The translations under genes were made by a program, and so were the position numbers. From Trichodelitschia bisporula (taxonomy: Eukaryota; Ascomycota; Dothideomycetes; Phaeotrichales; Phaeotrichaceae), in assembly GCA_010356995.1 (NCBI GenBank), contig ML996692.1, positions 569,933-633,932 of the forward strand: DNA of 64,000 bases. The letters run 5' to 3'. Below are positions 11,698-23,200 of the stretch, in pieces; within the stretch, counting starts at the first letter, position 1; each line of letters opens with the position of its first letter. Under the pieces are notes generated by a model, which worked only from the letters and a program-made list of their open reading frames with translations, searched no databases and had not been told where the DNA came from.

Positions 11698-12833
11698 ATG
11701 CCTGTCCCCAGAGTGATTGACTCCCACATCCATCTCTGGCCTCCGTCTCCAACTCACCCTGAATACCCGCCCTGGATTCCCCCGTCCTCCAATCAGTCCT
11801 CCTACCCGCGCTCAATTGACGATTACACGCGCGCCACAAATCCCCATGGGATCTCTCCGGTCCGTACCGCTGTATATGTCGAAACCGACCGGCCGATAGG
11901 TTTGGGAGCGGACGTCACGGCTCTAGGAGAGTGGGCGGCTGGTCCACTGGCCGAAGCGCAGTTCATACGGGAGGTAGTGGAGACACAGAGGGAGAGTGAT
12001 GTTCCTATAAAGGGGCTGGTTTTATGGGCGCCTGTAGATCGTGGCGTGGAATCTTTTAAAGCATATGTTGAGCTCTTGAAGGGAAAGCTGGGAACGACTT
12101 TCGGGCTAGTGAAAGGGTGGCGGTTCTTGTTGCAGGGTCTAGAGATGGAGGAGCTTAAAAAGGTAGTTGAAGGAGAGGGGTTTGAAAAGGTTTTAGGAGA
12201 GTGTCGGGGGAGGTGGGCCTTTGATGTCGGAGTTGATGCGAGGGGGAAGGGGGTATGGCAGTTGGAGAGCGTGGTGGAAGTCGTTGAGCGGTTTAATCTG
12301 GGACATGATACAGGTGTTACATTTGTGCTGAGTACGTCTACCTGTTACGGTGGCTGGGAGGAGAGACTAATGGCGTAGACCACCTCTGCAAGCCAGACAT
12401 GATACAATCACCCACAACACCGAAGCAGAAGAGCGACTTCGAGCGCTGGAAGACGTGTATTACGCGATTTGCCAAAGTGAAAGCCGTCTACATGAAGCTC
12501 TCCGGTGCCTTTTCCGAGATGCCGGACCAGGATCCAGCGCGTCCGCAATGCGCAGAAGACATCATATACCATATGCGGCCATGGTTAGATCATGTCTTCG
12601 CTGCATTCGGCCCTGAGCGCATCATGTTCGGAAGTGACTGGCCAGTATGCAATATGCGTGGCCCCGGAGCGGACCGGTCGTGGCGGCACTGGAGGGACGT
12701 GGTAAAGCAGGCACTAGATGTCTATGGACTGTCTGACAAGGAGAAGGACAGGATTTGGTTTGGGACAGCTGACGAAGCATACCGACTTGGCCTCGAGCGC
12801 ACCGCGGAGGCATCACTGCAGGTTTACGAATAG
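11698..12833 (+). CDS. LRA2: L-rhamnono-gamma-lactonase (amidohydrolase family 2)
   Basis: Two exons, 11698-12331 and 12379-12833, joined over a 47-nt intron (donor GTACGT, acceptor GCGTAG), give 362 residues. The protein is a metal-dependent TIM-barrel amidohydrolase: IDSHIHLW at 7-14 supplies the HxH metal site, NHLCKPD spans the exon junction at 212-218, and GSDWP near 296-300 supplies the conserved aspartate. In the non-phosphorylated fungal rhamnose pathway this enzyme opens L-rhamnono-1,4-lactone to L-rhamnonate. Its identity is supported by the very clear L-rhamnose dehydrogenase gene that meets it tail to tail. An in-frame ATG upstream at 11554 would add 48 residues. I chose 11698 because the family starts just before the HxH strand. 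The 3' end overlaps LRA1 by 21 bp. Confidence 0.88.
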
Positions 12834-13741
12834 ACCGCCATCGACGAGCAACTGCGCGCCAGTCTAGGTACCGATTAGCAAGAACCAAGGCATTGATGAC
12901 CTTGGAAAAAAGGCATACCACGTATTGCGACATATCACTAGCCAAAAATACCGCCGGCCCGCCCAAGTCCTCCGGAAGCCCGGTACGACCTAGCGGGATC
13001 CTCGCCTCAGTGTAGCGCCGCTTCTTGTCATTCTCCAGGTCTTTCTCGTTAAGTTGCGTGCGGATCGTGCCAGGCAAGATGGCATTGCACCGAATGTTGT
13101 ATTTCCCTAGTGCACATGCGCATGACTGCATGAGGCTCAATACCCCTGCTTTGGTGGGTGTATAGTGCGTCTGCTGCGTGCCGCCAACGAGCGCCGAGAT
13201 GGATGAGATGCCGATGATGGACCCGCCGCCACCCTGCGAGACCATCTGCTGGGCCGCCGCTTGCACAGCGTAGAAGGCACCGGAGAGATTGGTTGCAACG
13301 GTGGCATCGAAGAGGTCCGTGTCAAGCCTTTATCAGAGAGTAAAGTCAGCCTCTCCATTCCAAACATGACTGTGCCATACGTCTAGTATCATGTCCTCTG
13401 AACCTCGCTTACGTCAAAAAGTCGGCAAATTGGCATATGCCTGCATTGCTCACAAACACATCCAGACGACTGAACTCGCGCACCGTCACGGTAACGAGGT
13501 GCTTCGCCGTATCGGGCAGCGAGATATCCCCGGCGACACCGATGAGCCGAATCCCGGCTCCCGCTTCGGCCACGAGGCTCGCGAAGTGCTTCTCCGACTC
13601 TTCGTCGGCGAGGTGGTTGACGGCTACGAAAGCTCCCTGCCGGAGATATTCGAGTGCAATGGCCCGACCAATACCCGTTGCTCCCCCTGTTATAGCGGCA
13701 ACTTTGCCGAAGAGGAGCTGTGCGGGAGTAGAGGCGGCCAT
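12813..13741 (-). CDS. LRA1: L-rhamnose 1-dehydrogenase (short-chain dehydrogenase)
   Basis: Three minus-strand exons, 13413-13741, 12919-13327 and 12813-12863, give 262 residues. Donors are GTAAGC and GTATGC. It is a classical short-chain dehydrogenase: TGGATGIG cofactor loop at 18-25, NAG at 99-101, a serine cluster at 151-154 and the catalytic YTPTK at 165-169. The C-terminal end GAQLLVDGGLFVNLQ and the stretch GSIIGISSISALVGG closely resemble, from memory, the yeast Scheffersomyces stipitis RHA1/LRA1 enzyme, which oxidises L-rhamnose to L-rhamnono-lactone with NAD(P)+. The last exon is only 51 nt. I chose the ATG at 13741 because it fits the family N-terminus, although an in-frame ATG lies 28 codons upstream. 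It is convergent with, and overlaps by 21 bp, the lactonase that takes its product. Confidence 0.92.
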
Positions 13742-15946
13742 GGTTATGGGATAGCTAAATTGGCAGCGCGGGTTGACGGGAGGAGAGCAATCAAAGTGGA
13801 GACGAGACGATAATTCGAAGGACAAAGCAGAATAAACGTCTGAAGGAATGAAGCAAACAGCTCTTGCTCCACGAGAGACTTCGCCTCACTCAGTTCAGGT
13901 AAGGTGTCCAGTAGGTCCAGCGTCGAAGAGGCGTTGTTCGCCTAAGCTGATGTGCAACCCAAGCTTCAGCCGCACTCCCAGCCTCACCGCGCCACGTTCT
14001 CGCAACCCCGCAGATGCCAAGCCGATCCGTCGGAACCGTAGCCCCAGTGGCGGTGCGGGGTTGCCCCGCTCGGGGGCTCGGGGGATCACAGTGCGGGACG
14101 GGAGCGGGTCCAAAGCGGGGTCGTGCATCCCGAAAGCGCGCCATGCTGAACAAGACCCGCATTCGCCATGAGCCTGCTCCGTCTAGCCATTCCGAACGTG
14201 GGTCAATGATGATTTTAGCGGTCGGAGCCATGTCCGAAGTCGGACGCGGCGCCCCGGAGATTCTTACGCGCATGAGCGGCGAGATAGCGCGGCGAGAGGT
14301 GGAGGATAGTGGTAAACGCCATGCACGTAAGCTAAGTCGGCAACGGGCGTAATTAATCGCTCTTTCCCCTGTTGTCATCATGAGCGAAACTTTTCCCTGG
14401 TTATATATCCTCCCTCTGACTCCCTGCCATCTTTCTCTGCCTGCTGTGGCGCCCCGCGTCGCCGGGACCCCTCAGTACGTACCCGCTTCCCCCTACTTCT
14501 TCCAGCCTCGCCTAAGTGGGGCGTGCGGTTGTGCGGCCGCAGACCGGGCACGGACTCATGGCGGTATCCTAGTTGTCGGGAAACGCTGCCAACGACACAC
14601 CTTGTCATTGGGCGGGCGGTGCATTCTCTCGTCTGCAGGTGTTCGTATATTCGCATAACCCTTGGATGCAGAATTTCGAGTACTGCTGATCCAGGTACGT
14701 ACAGACCCGCGCTCACCTCGCAGTTCGTCAGTCCGCATCCGGGAAGCGGCTTGGACGGCGGGGCGTCATATGCGGCAATGCCATGTAGGTACCTGTGCAG
14801 CGCCCTCAATGCCATCGGTGATGTCCACACTATTCGGCCTGGACCCAAAAAAAAGCATGCTGGGACAAGGTTGCCTGGTGGCTTGCAGTGTGCGCTAGAA
14901 GAACCTGTGCGCAGCCTTACTGCCACTTGCAGCTGCTTGACGGCAAGACGACGTGAAGGCGCTATGTCTCTCCGGAAGACCTCTCCGAAGGCTCGACAAA
15001 TTCCATCTCTCTCTGGCCGGTTGAGTGGACGCGGCAGACGTCTCCGCTGCGCTCTCTCCCATGTCAAATATGCACAGGCCCAGAAGAATCGATTTTCAGC
15101 CCCTAGGCCGCATATACGGCTGTAGCTACGCATGCGATTCCCCACCGGGCGCCCCGATGCCCTTCACATACCGTAGTAAGGCGAGGCTTCCTCGCAAAAA
15201 CGAGCAAGGCACGGCACCCCAAGGCTCATGAACGACCACACCCACACCCCCGCTACCCCAAAATCTGGTCAGGTGCTGGACCAATGAACCACAGCACGCC
15301 ATCCCGCACCCACACCCACGGATGCCGTTACGCCCTGCTTTAGCCTCGTCCATAGTCCCCGCGCCCCCAGACTTCTTCACACCCTCCGAGCCCGGAGGAT
15401 CCAGCGATTACGCCCGGCAGCGGGCGGCGGCAGCGTGCACGAACTCCGCCCGGCCCGCCCCGCGATAACCGATGGCTTGATAAGGCGGGTGCCCAATCGG
15501 GAGGAATGCTAAAGTGGGTCGCCCACGAGTCGCGGGCAGTGGAGTGGGTGGCTTTACCGGGGCCATGGAGGGGAGAGGAGGAGGAGGTGTGCAAAAAGCG
15601 GTCTGTCTGAGTTTGTTGGTCGAGCGGGAGCTGGTGGGGCGACTGTTGACGGATGCAGGTGCAAGTGCTGGGGTCGGTTCCACGTAGCCGGATTCTGCGA
15701 CTTTTGTTCAAAAGAGTGGCTGATGACGTGGGTTGCACACCCTTGATGCGGCTCGCATAATGCCCTTTTTTTCTTGCCGGAATATTGGATGGGTGCCTTT
15801 CCTCTTAATTAATCCATGCGGTGGTAGAAGCGTTGAGATCCCACCAGCATTGACGTCCACAACGGGCCTGGTTGCCAACAGGAATCAGCATGCAGTGGAT
15901 CGAGATTGAGTTCACCCCGTTTACCCAGCGCTGGGGTCTGCGGAAA
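13742..15946. other. Intergenic region between LRA1 and NPR2
   Basis: About 2.2 kb holds LRA1's promoter and the 3' flank of NPR2. Long overlapping open frames occur (for example 14378-15145 on the minus strand) but they have no family-like motifs and no splice logic. They look like chance frames in GC-rich DNA. No rhamnonate dehydratase, sugar transporter or transcription factor gene is visible here, although such genes often accompany rhamnose clusters. Confidence 0.5.
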
Positions 15947-17516
15947 TCACCGATGGATAACATGAATCTCGCCATGAGCACTCTTCAGGGTCTCCAGTAC
16001 CTTCTTCTCTCCCAGCTGTTCCACCGTACACATTTCGTCGACGCAATGCATCCCATCGAGATACTTCGCAAGCGGCAGCTCACGTCCTCCATTCGATGAT
16101 CCGGCGACGCTTCCCCTCCTACTGTCGCGCCAGTATGCCAGATTATCCGGGGCGAGAATATCGTTCCCTTTTCGCCCTCGCGGTGCGTCTGCCATTGAAT
16201 TGCTGCCAATCACGCTGCTCGCAACCACATACTTGTGTACGCGGTAGAGGAAGCCTTTGATAATGCCAAAGGTCACGAAGCGTCGGACGTCAATGCCAGC
16301 CAGTAGCGTCTGGTGCTCGAGGCACCAGTTTTTGAGAGTCAGACCTTGCTTCATGCTCGTGTAGAGCTGTACAAGGCGAGCGCGATCAACGCCCGCCTCC
16401 GACCCTTTCCACGCCCACTGATCTCTAGAGCCCGTGGCCTTCGTCTCACGGTCGGTGAGTCTGCGGTACTGCCCCACGCAGGCATAGCGTAGAGCTTCGT
16501 CTTGGGCGTCAACGTCGTCGACAAAGTAGCCGATTTCAGCGGTCGGCGCATAAATGGCGCCGAACTGGAAAATATCGAGGAGCAGGATACAGTTGTAATA
16601 AAGCAGATGTTCAATGGCTTTGCGTGTCAGTTTGGGGTCCGTATCCGCCAATTCGGCAATTTGGGCAACACCGTTGACGCCGTCAATGAATGGAATGATG
16701 CGACTCAGGGTGAGGTCGGATGCCGTCGTTGTTAGAGTCGATAGCTGGACATTTGAAATTGGCACGTGCCATGCATAAACTGGAGCCGGCGGTGGACGAG
16801 TTGGGAAGAGCTTCAAGTTGATAGTATTTGACTCGTCTGCACGCACTTTTAGTCGAGCAGGACTGGTAGCGGGTAACTAACTGACCAATTGGGATCATGC
16901 ACTCGCAGTAAATGTTGAGGTCCTCGAGGAGCATCTCACAAATGGCGGCTATTTTCCCGCCCTCGCCATAGCCGGAGGAATTCAGTAAGCCCGAACCCGA
17001 AAGGGATGTTGAGGCTTCCAAGTCATCATTACCGCCGCTGTCCTCTTTCTTCGCCCAAGCACTCCCGCCTTCTTCTTTTGACAGGAACAGGCTTTGCTCT
17101 TCCAGATTCCGAAACATCGCGGCGAGTTTGCGCACGACGTTCATATAGGCAGTAAAATCGGCATCCTCATGGAGGACTAGCGCCAAATTGAAGATGAAAT
17201 TCTTGCGGACGTAACGGGAATCTGATATGCACACCGGGTGTCCAATGACGCGGTAATGGTTCGTACATACTGAAATGAGCCGGCCGCAGTACTCCTGGCG
17301 TGGAATTATGAGGTCTGATATGGCTGAGAAGCTGAAGAGGGGAGGCTCTTGATTCGGATGGGGCTGCGTAGGCGGTACGATGACGCCCTCCGGGACTTGA
17401 TGGAGCACATGGGGTCCTATTTGTGATTAGCTATCTACGAGAACGAAATGCGCACGCCCAAGATGGCAGGTACCCTTGGTGTCATGGAAACGCGTGTAGA
17501 AAATGGCTTTGATCAT
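15947..17516 (-). CDS. NPR2: Nitrogen permease regulator 2 (GATOR1/SEACIT subunit)
   Basis: Three minus-strand exons, 17474-17516, 16886-17416 and 15947-16836, give 487 residues. The 43-nt first exon encodes MIKAIFYTRFHDTKG, the usual NPR2 start, and splices in frame to PHVLHQVPEGVIVPP. A longin-like N-terminal region (FSFSAISDLIIPRQEYCGR, then the VIGHPVCISD segment) is followed by a Ser/Gly-rich linker of about 40 residues. The conserved C-terminal part follows, with NLKLFPTRPPP, VPISNV, the IPFIDGVNGVAQIAELAD winged-helix segment and a helical end. NPR2 with NPR3 and IML1 forms a GTPase-activating complex that turns TORC1 down at the vacuole when amino acids are short. The linker carries several serines that could be phosphorylated. 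No sign of damage. Confidence 0.92.
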
Positions 17517-18813
17517 GATTTCTGGGCATCGATTTGCGGGGACTTGGTACTCGTATCAGGCGGAGCGACAGATTTGTAATGGATATCACAGGAGGATGCG
17601 AGCAAACAGCGGTGGGAGTGGCCGGCGGTTCACACCAGTCATATCGGGGGGGGGGGCAGACTAGTTCTAAATGGCTGGTATTGGCGACTGGGGGTCGAAT
17701 GCTTTGCGGCTCTGCGAGATAGAGAGATAGCGGCCGTCTGATGCGCGATGAAGCTAAGGAAGCATGTGGAAGGCGGAAGCGATGAGCGCGTGTGATGGCG
17801 ATTAGCAGCTTAGAACAGAAGGTAATATGGACGGAAGTGGGTAAGGGACTTGGATGAGAGAGTGAGATAGAGATGGATGGAGGTTAGGATAGGCGATGGG
17901 CTGATGGCATCGATTTGCCCTAACCTAACCTTATGGAGGCAGGTGCCGGGCGGGCACGTAGCCAGTGGCGCAGTCGGATCTCGTCCCGTGACTTGGCTTT
18001 TCGATTGGCGGGATGGGTCTCAAGCATGGCCGTTACTTCTTTTTTAACTTCCGTTATGCATGTGTGTGTGTCTCTATCCGAAGCCTCCGGGCCGTCTCCC
18101 CCCGTCTCCCGCCGTCGCCCGGATAGAGAGACACATCCGGGTCGATTGGCAAGATTCCCCCTCCAACCCCCTCCAACCCCTCCTCACCAAACCCCTCCAA
18201 ACGCCCCCTATCTTCCCCCACGTGTGGCCAAACCAGCTCAGGACTGGGCTTTAATCACCTGCCCCACCCCCCCTCCTCCTAAGACCCCCGTGTGTGTGCC
18301 CCAGTTTGCTTGTGGAACAGTGTGGAACGCGGAAGGGTTGGCTCCTCCTGCCGCAAGCTGAGGGAAGGGGGAGGGGAGGGGAGGGGAGGGGAGGGGGATG
18401 TGAGCCACAATCAACACATGCAGCCTAATCTCGAGAGCCTTCAAAATGGCCAGCTGTGAACTCCTCCCACTGCTCACTCTCAGATCTGCTCGCAAGTCCC
18501 GGAATCAGCTATCGTTGTGTGTGCCGAAAAGACAGATTTTCACCCAAATCATCCCACTTGCATCCCAACCATCCGGATCTCTATTGTTACATATCCATCA
18601 GTTCTTACAGCGGGTCTCCCGCCCGACACTTTACCATTATAGGCTCTATCGCCCACTCAATTACCCCATCCCCCCCCCCTAAAATCCCGCCAGCCCTTGC
18701 TACCCGGGTCTTTCTCTCATCGTCGCGACAGCCCCACCAAGACCCCTCCCCCCCGAATCATATTTCCGCCCGCCGCAAGCAGGAGGACGATACCCCATCC
18801 TGATGCCAGTATA
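17517..18813. other. Divergent promoter between NPR2 and the small RSWTG gene
   Basis: About 1.3 kb separates the two divergent starts. The right half is strongly C/T rich on the + strand (18150-18300 and 18660-18800), which fits a leader for the gene starting at 18814, and it contains a G-run tract listed separately. I see no additional gene. Confidence 0.55.
18363..18397 (+). repeat. GGGGA tandem tract, G-quadruplex candidate
   Basis: Six to seven runs of four or more G, each separated by a single A, follow one another on the + strand. Short loops and long G-runs make this a strong candidate for a parallel G-quadruplex in the non-template strand about 420 bp upstream of the start codon at 18814. 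It may also simply be a microsatellite. Confidence 0.75.
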
Positions 18814-19287
18814 ATGGCTCATCAACTGAGCACCTCCGAGATCGCCGCTTTGCGCCATTGGTCCGAGTTCGGGCAGCCGGGCGAACCGTCGCCACGGCGC
18901 ATTCAAGCAACCGACTGGAAGACGACCGGCTTCCGCAAACCAATCAAGTCGCCATGGAACCAGAGCGTCCCGCACGAACAGCTCCCAAAGCTGATCAACG
19001 GCTTCCGTCCGCGCGAGATGGAAGACAAGTGGTTCATCTATACCGACGGGCCTGACGACCGCGGCCGCGCCCTGATCCACATGGCCCGCAGCTGGACCGG
19101 CCATAAGATGGCCGAGATCGAAATGTACGTTCCTGTCGGCCCGAGTGAGCTTGCCGCCGGCGTTTTACCCGTCATGACGAGCATCACCTGGGAGTCCAAT
19201 GAGGAGTGTATTCGCGGGAATAATGAGCAGCGCGCAAAGGACACCGCTCTTCGCGTGTGTAGCTGGATCTTGTGCGTCACTTTCTGA
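18814..19287 (+). CDS. Small uncharacterised RSWTG-type protein
   Basis: This is a single-exon frame of 157 residues. The core EDKWFIYTDGPDDRGRAL, then IHMARSWTGHKMAEIEM at about 70-105, recalls uncharacterised bacterial and fungal proteins in which a DKWFIY strand is followed by an RSWTG turn. The end ITWES... KDTALRVCSWILCVTF looks like a complete C-terminus. There is no signal peptide and no membrane segment, so a cytosolic location is likely. The function is unknown. The start at 18814 is the ATG closest to the conserved part and follows a pyrimidine-rich leader. An in-frame upstream extension exists but is low-complexity and probably untranslated. Family resemblance is from memory, not from a search. 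Confidence 0.7.
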   Translation: MAHQLSTSEIAALRHWSEFGQPGEPSPRRIQATDWKTTGFRKPIKSPWNQSVPHEQLPKLINGFRPREMEDKWFIYTDGPDDRGRALIHMARSWTGHKMAEIEMYVPVGPSELAAGVLPVMTSITWESNEECIRGNNEQRAKDTALRVCSWILCVTF

Positions 19288-20219
19288 CCATCGCCTCCCA
19301 TACGACCGAAAGAGTGAAGGGTGATAAACTCTCCCGTCGTCTTGTTCGTGATTCGGCCCGCTCGCTCCCTCCGTCCCCGCTGGAGAAGAACTGTATCGCC
19401 GGAAAAGACGGGCCGAATCGGGATTGTGCGGAGAAAGGCATGTCGGAAGAACTGCCCATAAAAACCCTACAGCGCTACCCTACGATGCATCGCCGTCCAT
19501 CCAGGGGGAGAATGAAAAGACTTATCGGAGGATAGTCGCCCCAAGCCCCTCCTCTCCCCTATCTTTCCCCCCTCCGACCAATGCCCTCCTTTGAGATTTC
19601 CTATCTCATTTTCACTTTGCCCTGAGTGAGAGTTTGACGTCCCGTAGCCTCCTCACTGCCTCCCTTCCTTGTGGCGTGTATGAAGCCTCTTATGTATCGC
19701 TGGGGTGAATGGATTAGAGTGAGACTGGTGTACTGGGGTGTGATGTCTGGGGTGAACCTGCAGTCATTCTTGTCAATGTGCTCATCTGGAGTACCGAGTG
19801 GATGCTGGAAAAGCTGGAGTCTTTTTGTCTTCTCTCCTTCCCACGTAATGAATTGACGATGGCGAAGCCGCCGCTTTTATTTTCGAGGGAGATATGTCCT
19901 TTCCTGATTGTTCCGTCTGCACCCATGATCGCCATCCGAAACTTGCATGCATCAAACAATCTGTGGCCATGGAAATGCATAAAACAGCAAACGCAAGGTC
20001 AATACAACCATACGGTTGGCCATATCTACCAGCCTCAAACGCCATCTATCAGCCCCGTCCCGGGTGTATCCGACGCCAAGAAAATAAAACCGAATGCAGT
20101 TGCCGGGCCTATTCATATGCACGTGGATATGTACCATTGCTCAGTGTCGTCGAGAATCGTGTCGTGAGGGCACCGGCAGCTCAGGCTGCCAACTGTCGGA
20201 TAGGAGAGGATGCAGACCA
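19288..20219. other. Convergent intergenic region, 3' flanks
   Basis: This 0.9-kb stretch lies between the 3' ends of the small RSWTG gene and ATG2. It should contain both terminators and polyadenylation sites. I see no gene in it. Confidence 0.55.
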
Positions 20220-23200
20220 CTAATATCGCTTGTATTTCTGCAAGCCGAGTTAGTTACTGTTCCAAGCGGAGGGTACAATGTGCCACCACTTACGTCTTCG
20301 ATCTTCCTTCTACTATCTCTGTCCAGCGTGTTCCCAGCCCCTAGCAAGGCCGTTCCGATGGCCCTCGTTGCCCCAATCGCTGGCTGCAGGATAATGGTCG
20401 GGGCATGTCGGCCAACAGCCCGAGCAACCCCGCCTGCAGACGAGCTGTCCCTTACTTCGCCACCAACTGCAATGATGGCGTTGCGCGTCAATAGAATGTC
20501 CCTTTCGATGCCGTGAAACGCGGATCGCAGGCCCGTCACTACATTGAGCGGCTGGTCGGCATAACTGGACACCGCTCTTGTCTCGTCTAGACCCGGAGAT
20601 GAGGAAAGTTCGTCCTCCCAGTCATCATTGCTGTGCCTGCGGGATTGATGCACCGGGGAAAGGAATTCCTCGGCGCCCTGAAGCACATTTTGCGTCCCGA
20701 TTGCGACTTTAGCACCCAATCGAGCGAGTTCGCTGGTGGTGGTCCGTGCAAACGAGACCGCACCTTTCTGAATGCTTCGGATCAGACGCCCGTCTTTCCG
20801 GTACTCGCGCATCGGAACCACCACAAGGTCTCGTACGCCACTTCCCACATTGACGACAGGCCGTACGGAGGCCAGACCAGAAAGTACCTCCGGAAGCTGC
20901 TTGTGGGTGACATCGGGCATCCATATGTCGTTCAGGATCTTGTGAATACGATCGAAGCCCGGAATGCCGTAGATAATGGCCCGTTTGAGGAGAATGTTTG
21001 CGCCATCAAGGATGAAGAAATTCATGAATTCGGAAGTATGCCCGGATCTCAAGCCGGCATAGTCGACCTTCTTCGGCTTATAATCCAGTTTGAGCTGTAC
21101 ATCCTGAACTTCGAGACGCTGGATGAAAGGTGGAGGGCCCGTCGACTCCGGAGATTCCATGTTTTCATCTTTGAACTCAAAAAAGCGAGTCATAAAGTCG
21201 AGAGCATCTTGATCTACATGCAGACGCAAGGGTAGTACATTGACCTGAAAACCAACGTTAGCCTATGTTATAAGCCCCGGACTAACGACTTACCTTTATG
21301 ACCAGTTCCGATGCTGCCAATTCAGGTATCGGCTTCACGTTGATGATCTCAATGCGAATCATTGGTTTATCCATCTGGCGTTCCCCGGCGTCATGCATAT
21401 AGGTCGCGAACTTCTTCCAGGTAGAAGTAGGAACATGGTCAAAAATCTCCAGGTCATGAACCCGAAGCGTGATGGAGCACTGTGTTTCGCCTGTGTCGGG
21501 CGGCAATGCGATGACGTCCGCAGTAACGTTTCGCAGCTCGAAGCTGACTTTTTGTCGCTTGCTCCGGTCTAGTTTCAGGCTGCGGCTCTTCCGCCTCGGG
21601 AATGGAGGCCGGCCAGTAATTCGCGTATCAGCAGACGACAGTACTGTGCCCGTTTCCGAAGTCAGGTCGTCCACATCCCGGTTGATCTGCCGACGAAGGT
21701 CGCGCTCGTCCCGATTAGGTGGTACAGCGATCCATATTGACTGGAACAAGAAGTCCCCAATCTCCGACTCCTCATCCTCATCGTCTCTCGGGTAGGCCTG
21801 CCGCTCCTTGCGCCGTTGTTCAACACGTGCCTGCACGTCCTCTACCGCGCGAGTAATGGCATCCCTCGTTTTGAACCAGTCGTAGCCATCGTATAGGTTC
21901 CAGATGAAATTGGTGACGGTCAGATGGAGTTGCACAGGACATTCGGCGATCTGCGATTGATACACAATCCCATACTGGTTGGATTTGGAATCCCAGCAGC
22001 GAGCGGCACCTTTGGGATTAAAGATTTCGAGGTAGTCTTCGGCAGGATCCTTGCTGATCGGGATATCGGTGCATTCAAATATCTCTTGAAGGCTGTCAGA
22101 GAAGTACAATTTCTTTTTCGGAGTAGCCGTTGATGCAATAGACAAGCGGGAACCGGCGACGGATCGGAGGTCATTGTCTTCTCTTGCATATTCACCTTCC
22201 GGGTCATAGAAACTCCCCACGAAATCCATGTTAGACGGAAGATCTTCAAGAAGGTGATCAGTCTCCTCATCATCCATATCCAGAGAATGCGGCTCATCAT
22301 CTTCATCCATTGAGTTTCCGGCATTGAATGAGGCCATCATATCCTCAATGGGAACGACGTTGGTCCTGTACTGCTCCTCATCGCGCGGGGGCATCGGCGG
22401 AGCAAGGCCATTCATGATGTCTATCATGGTCCGTGTGGAATCTGCGCACGTTTCTAACACGCATAAGCGATCAGTAACATTGACCACAGCCTGGGGATTG
22501 CCGCTGGGTCCATCAGTTACTTTGGCGACGATATCAGCGGATGAGATTGTTGCGACTGATTTGAAGCCCTGGTGGCCAAGGTCCGTAGCAGCGGGACTAG
22601 TAGATTCTGACGATCGGGGCCGCAAGGCAGGCTCAATCGTAACATCGAGATTGTCGACATCGTCAATAACCAGCATTGACGCCTTGCGAATTTCAAACTT
22701 GGCATGGAGCGGATCCTTGGCCACGTTGGTCGCCAAGTGGGCGTTGCTGAAGAGTAGAATAGCTTTGCCTGGATGCTTGTCGGGATTAAGTCCAATGGCG
22801 CAGTCTCGGAGTAGCAGATCGATGTGGAGTGGCGTTGGAGAGGAGCGTGAAATTGCACTACTTCCAGAAGTTTGTCTTGCCAGCGTGCCAGTTGACGGAG
22901 GTCCCCGCAAAGTCGCTACAGAGGACACCATACTTGCTGCGAGATCTTCAGTCGTGGCTCCTATACTCAGGCCCATCGCTGCCATAATAGTCGAAACTCG
23001 GTACTCTGCTTTGACGTTGAATAGCTTGACCTTGATTTTCGGTTCCATTTCATCGCCAATTAACCTTGCCATGATCATAGGCAAGCGGTCGGCCGGCTGG
23101 AGATGGAGCAAGCTGGTGACAAGCTCCTCACGATGGCGCCTGGCCGAAATCTCCCCTAGCTCCACTGCAAGCAGTGCAGGAAGTCCAACATGCGCTATCC

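Noticed and set aside
14378-15145. 255-codon open frame on the minus strand
   Set aside because: Arg/Gly/Ala-rich with no motif, overlapped by equally long frames on the other strand. Typical of chance frames in GC-rich DNA.
17965-18035. Perfect tRNA A-box match (TGGCGCAGTCGG) followed by TTCGATT
   Set aside because: No acceptor, anticodon or T stem can be formed around it, so it is a chance match and not a tRNA gene.
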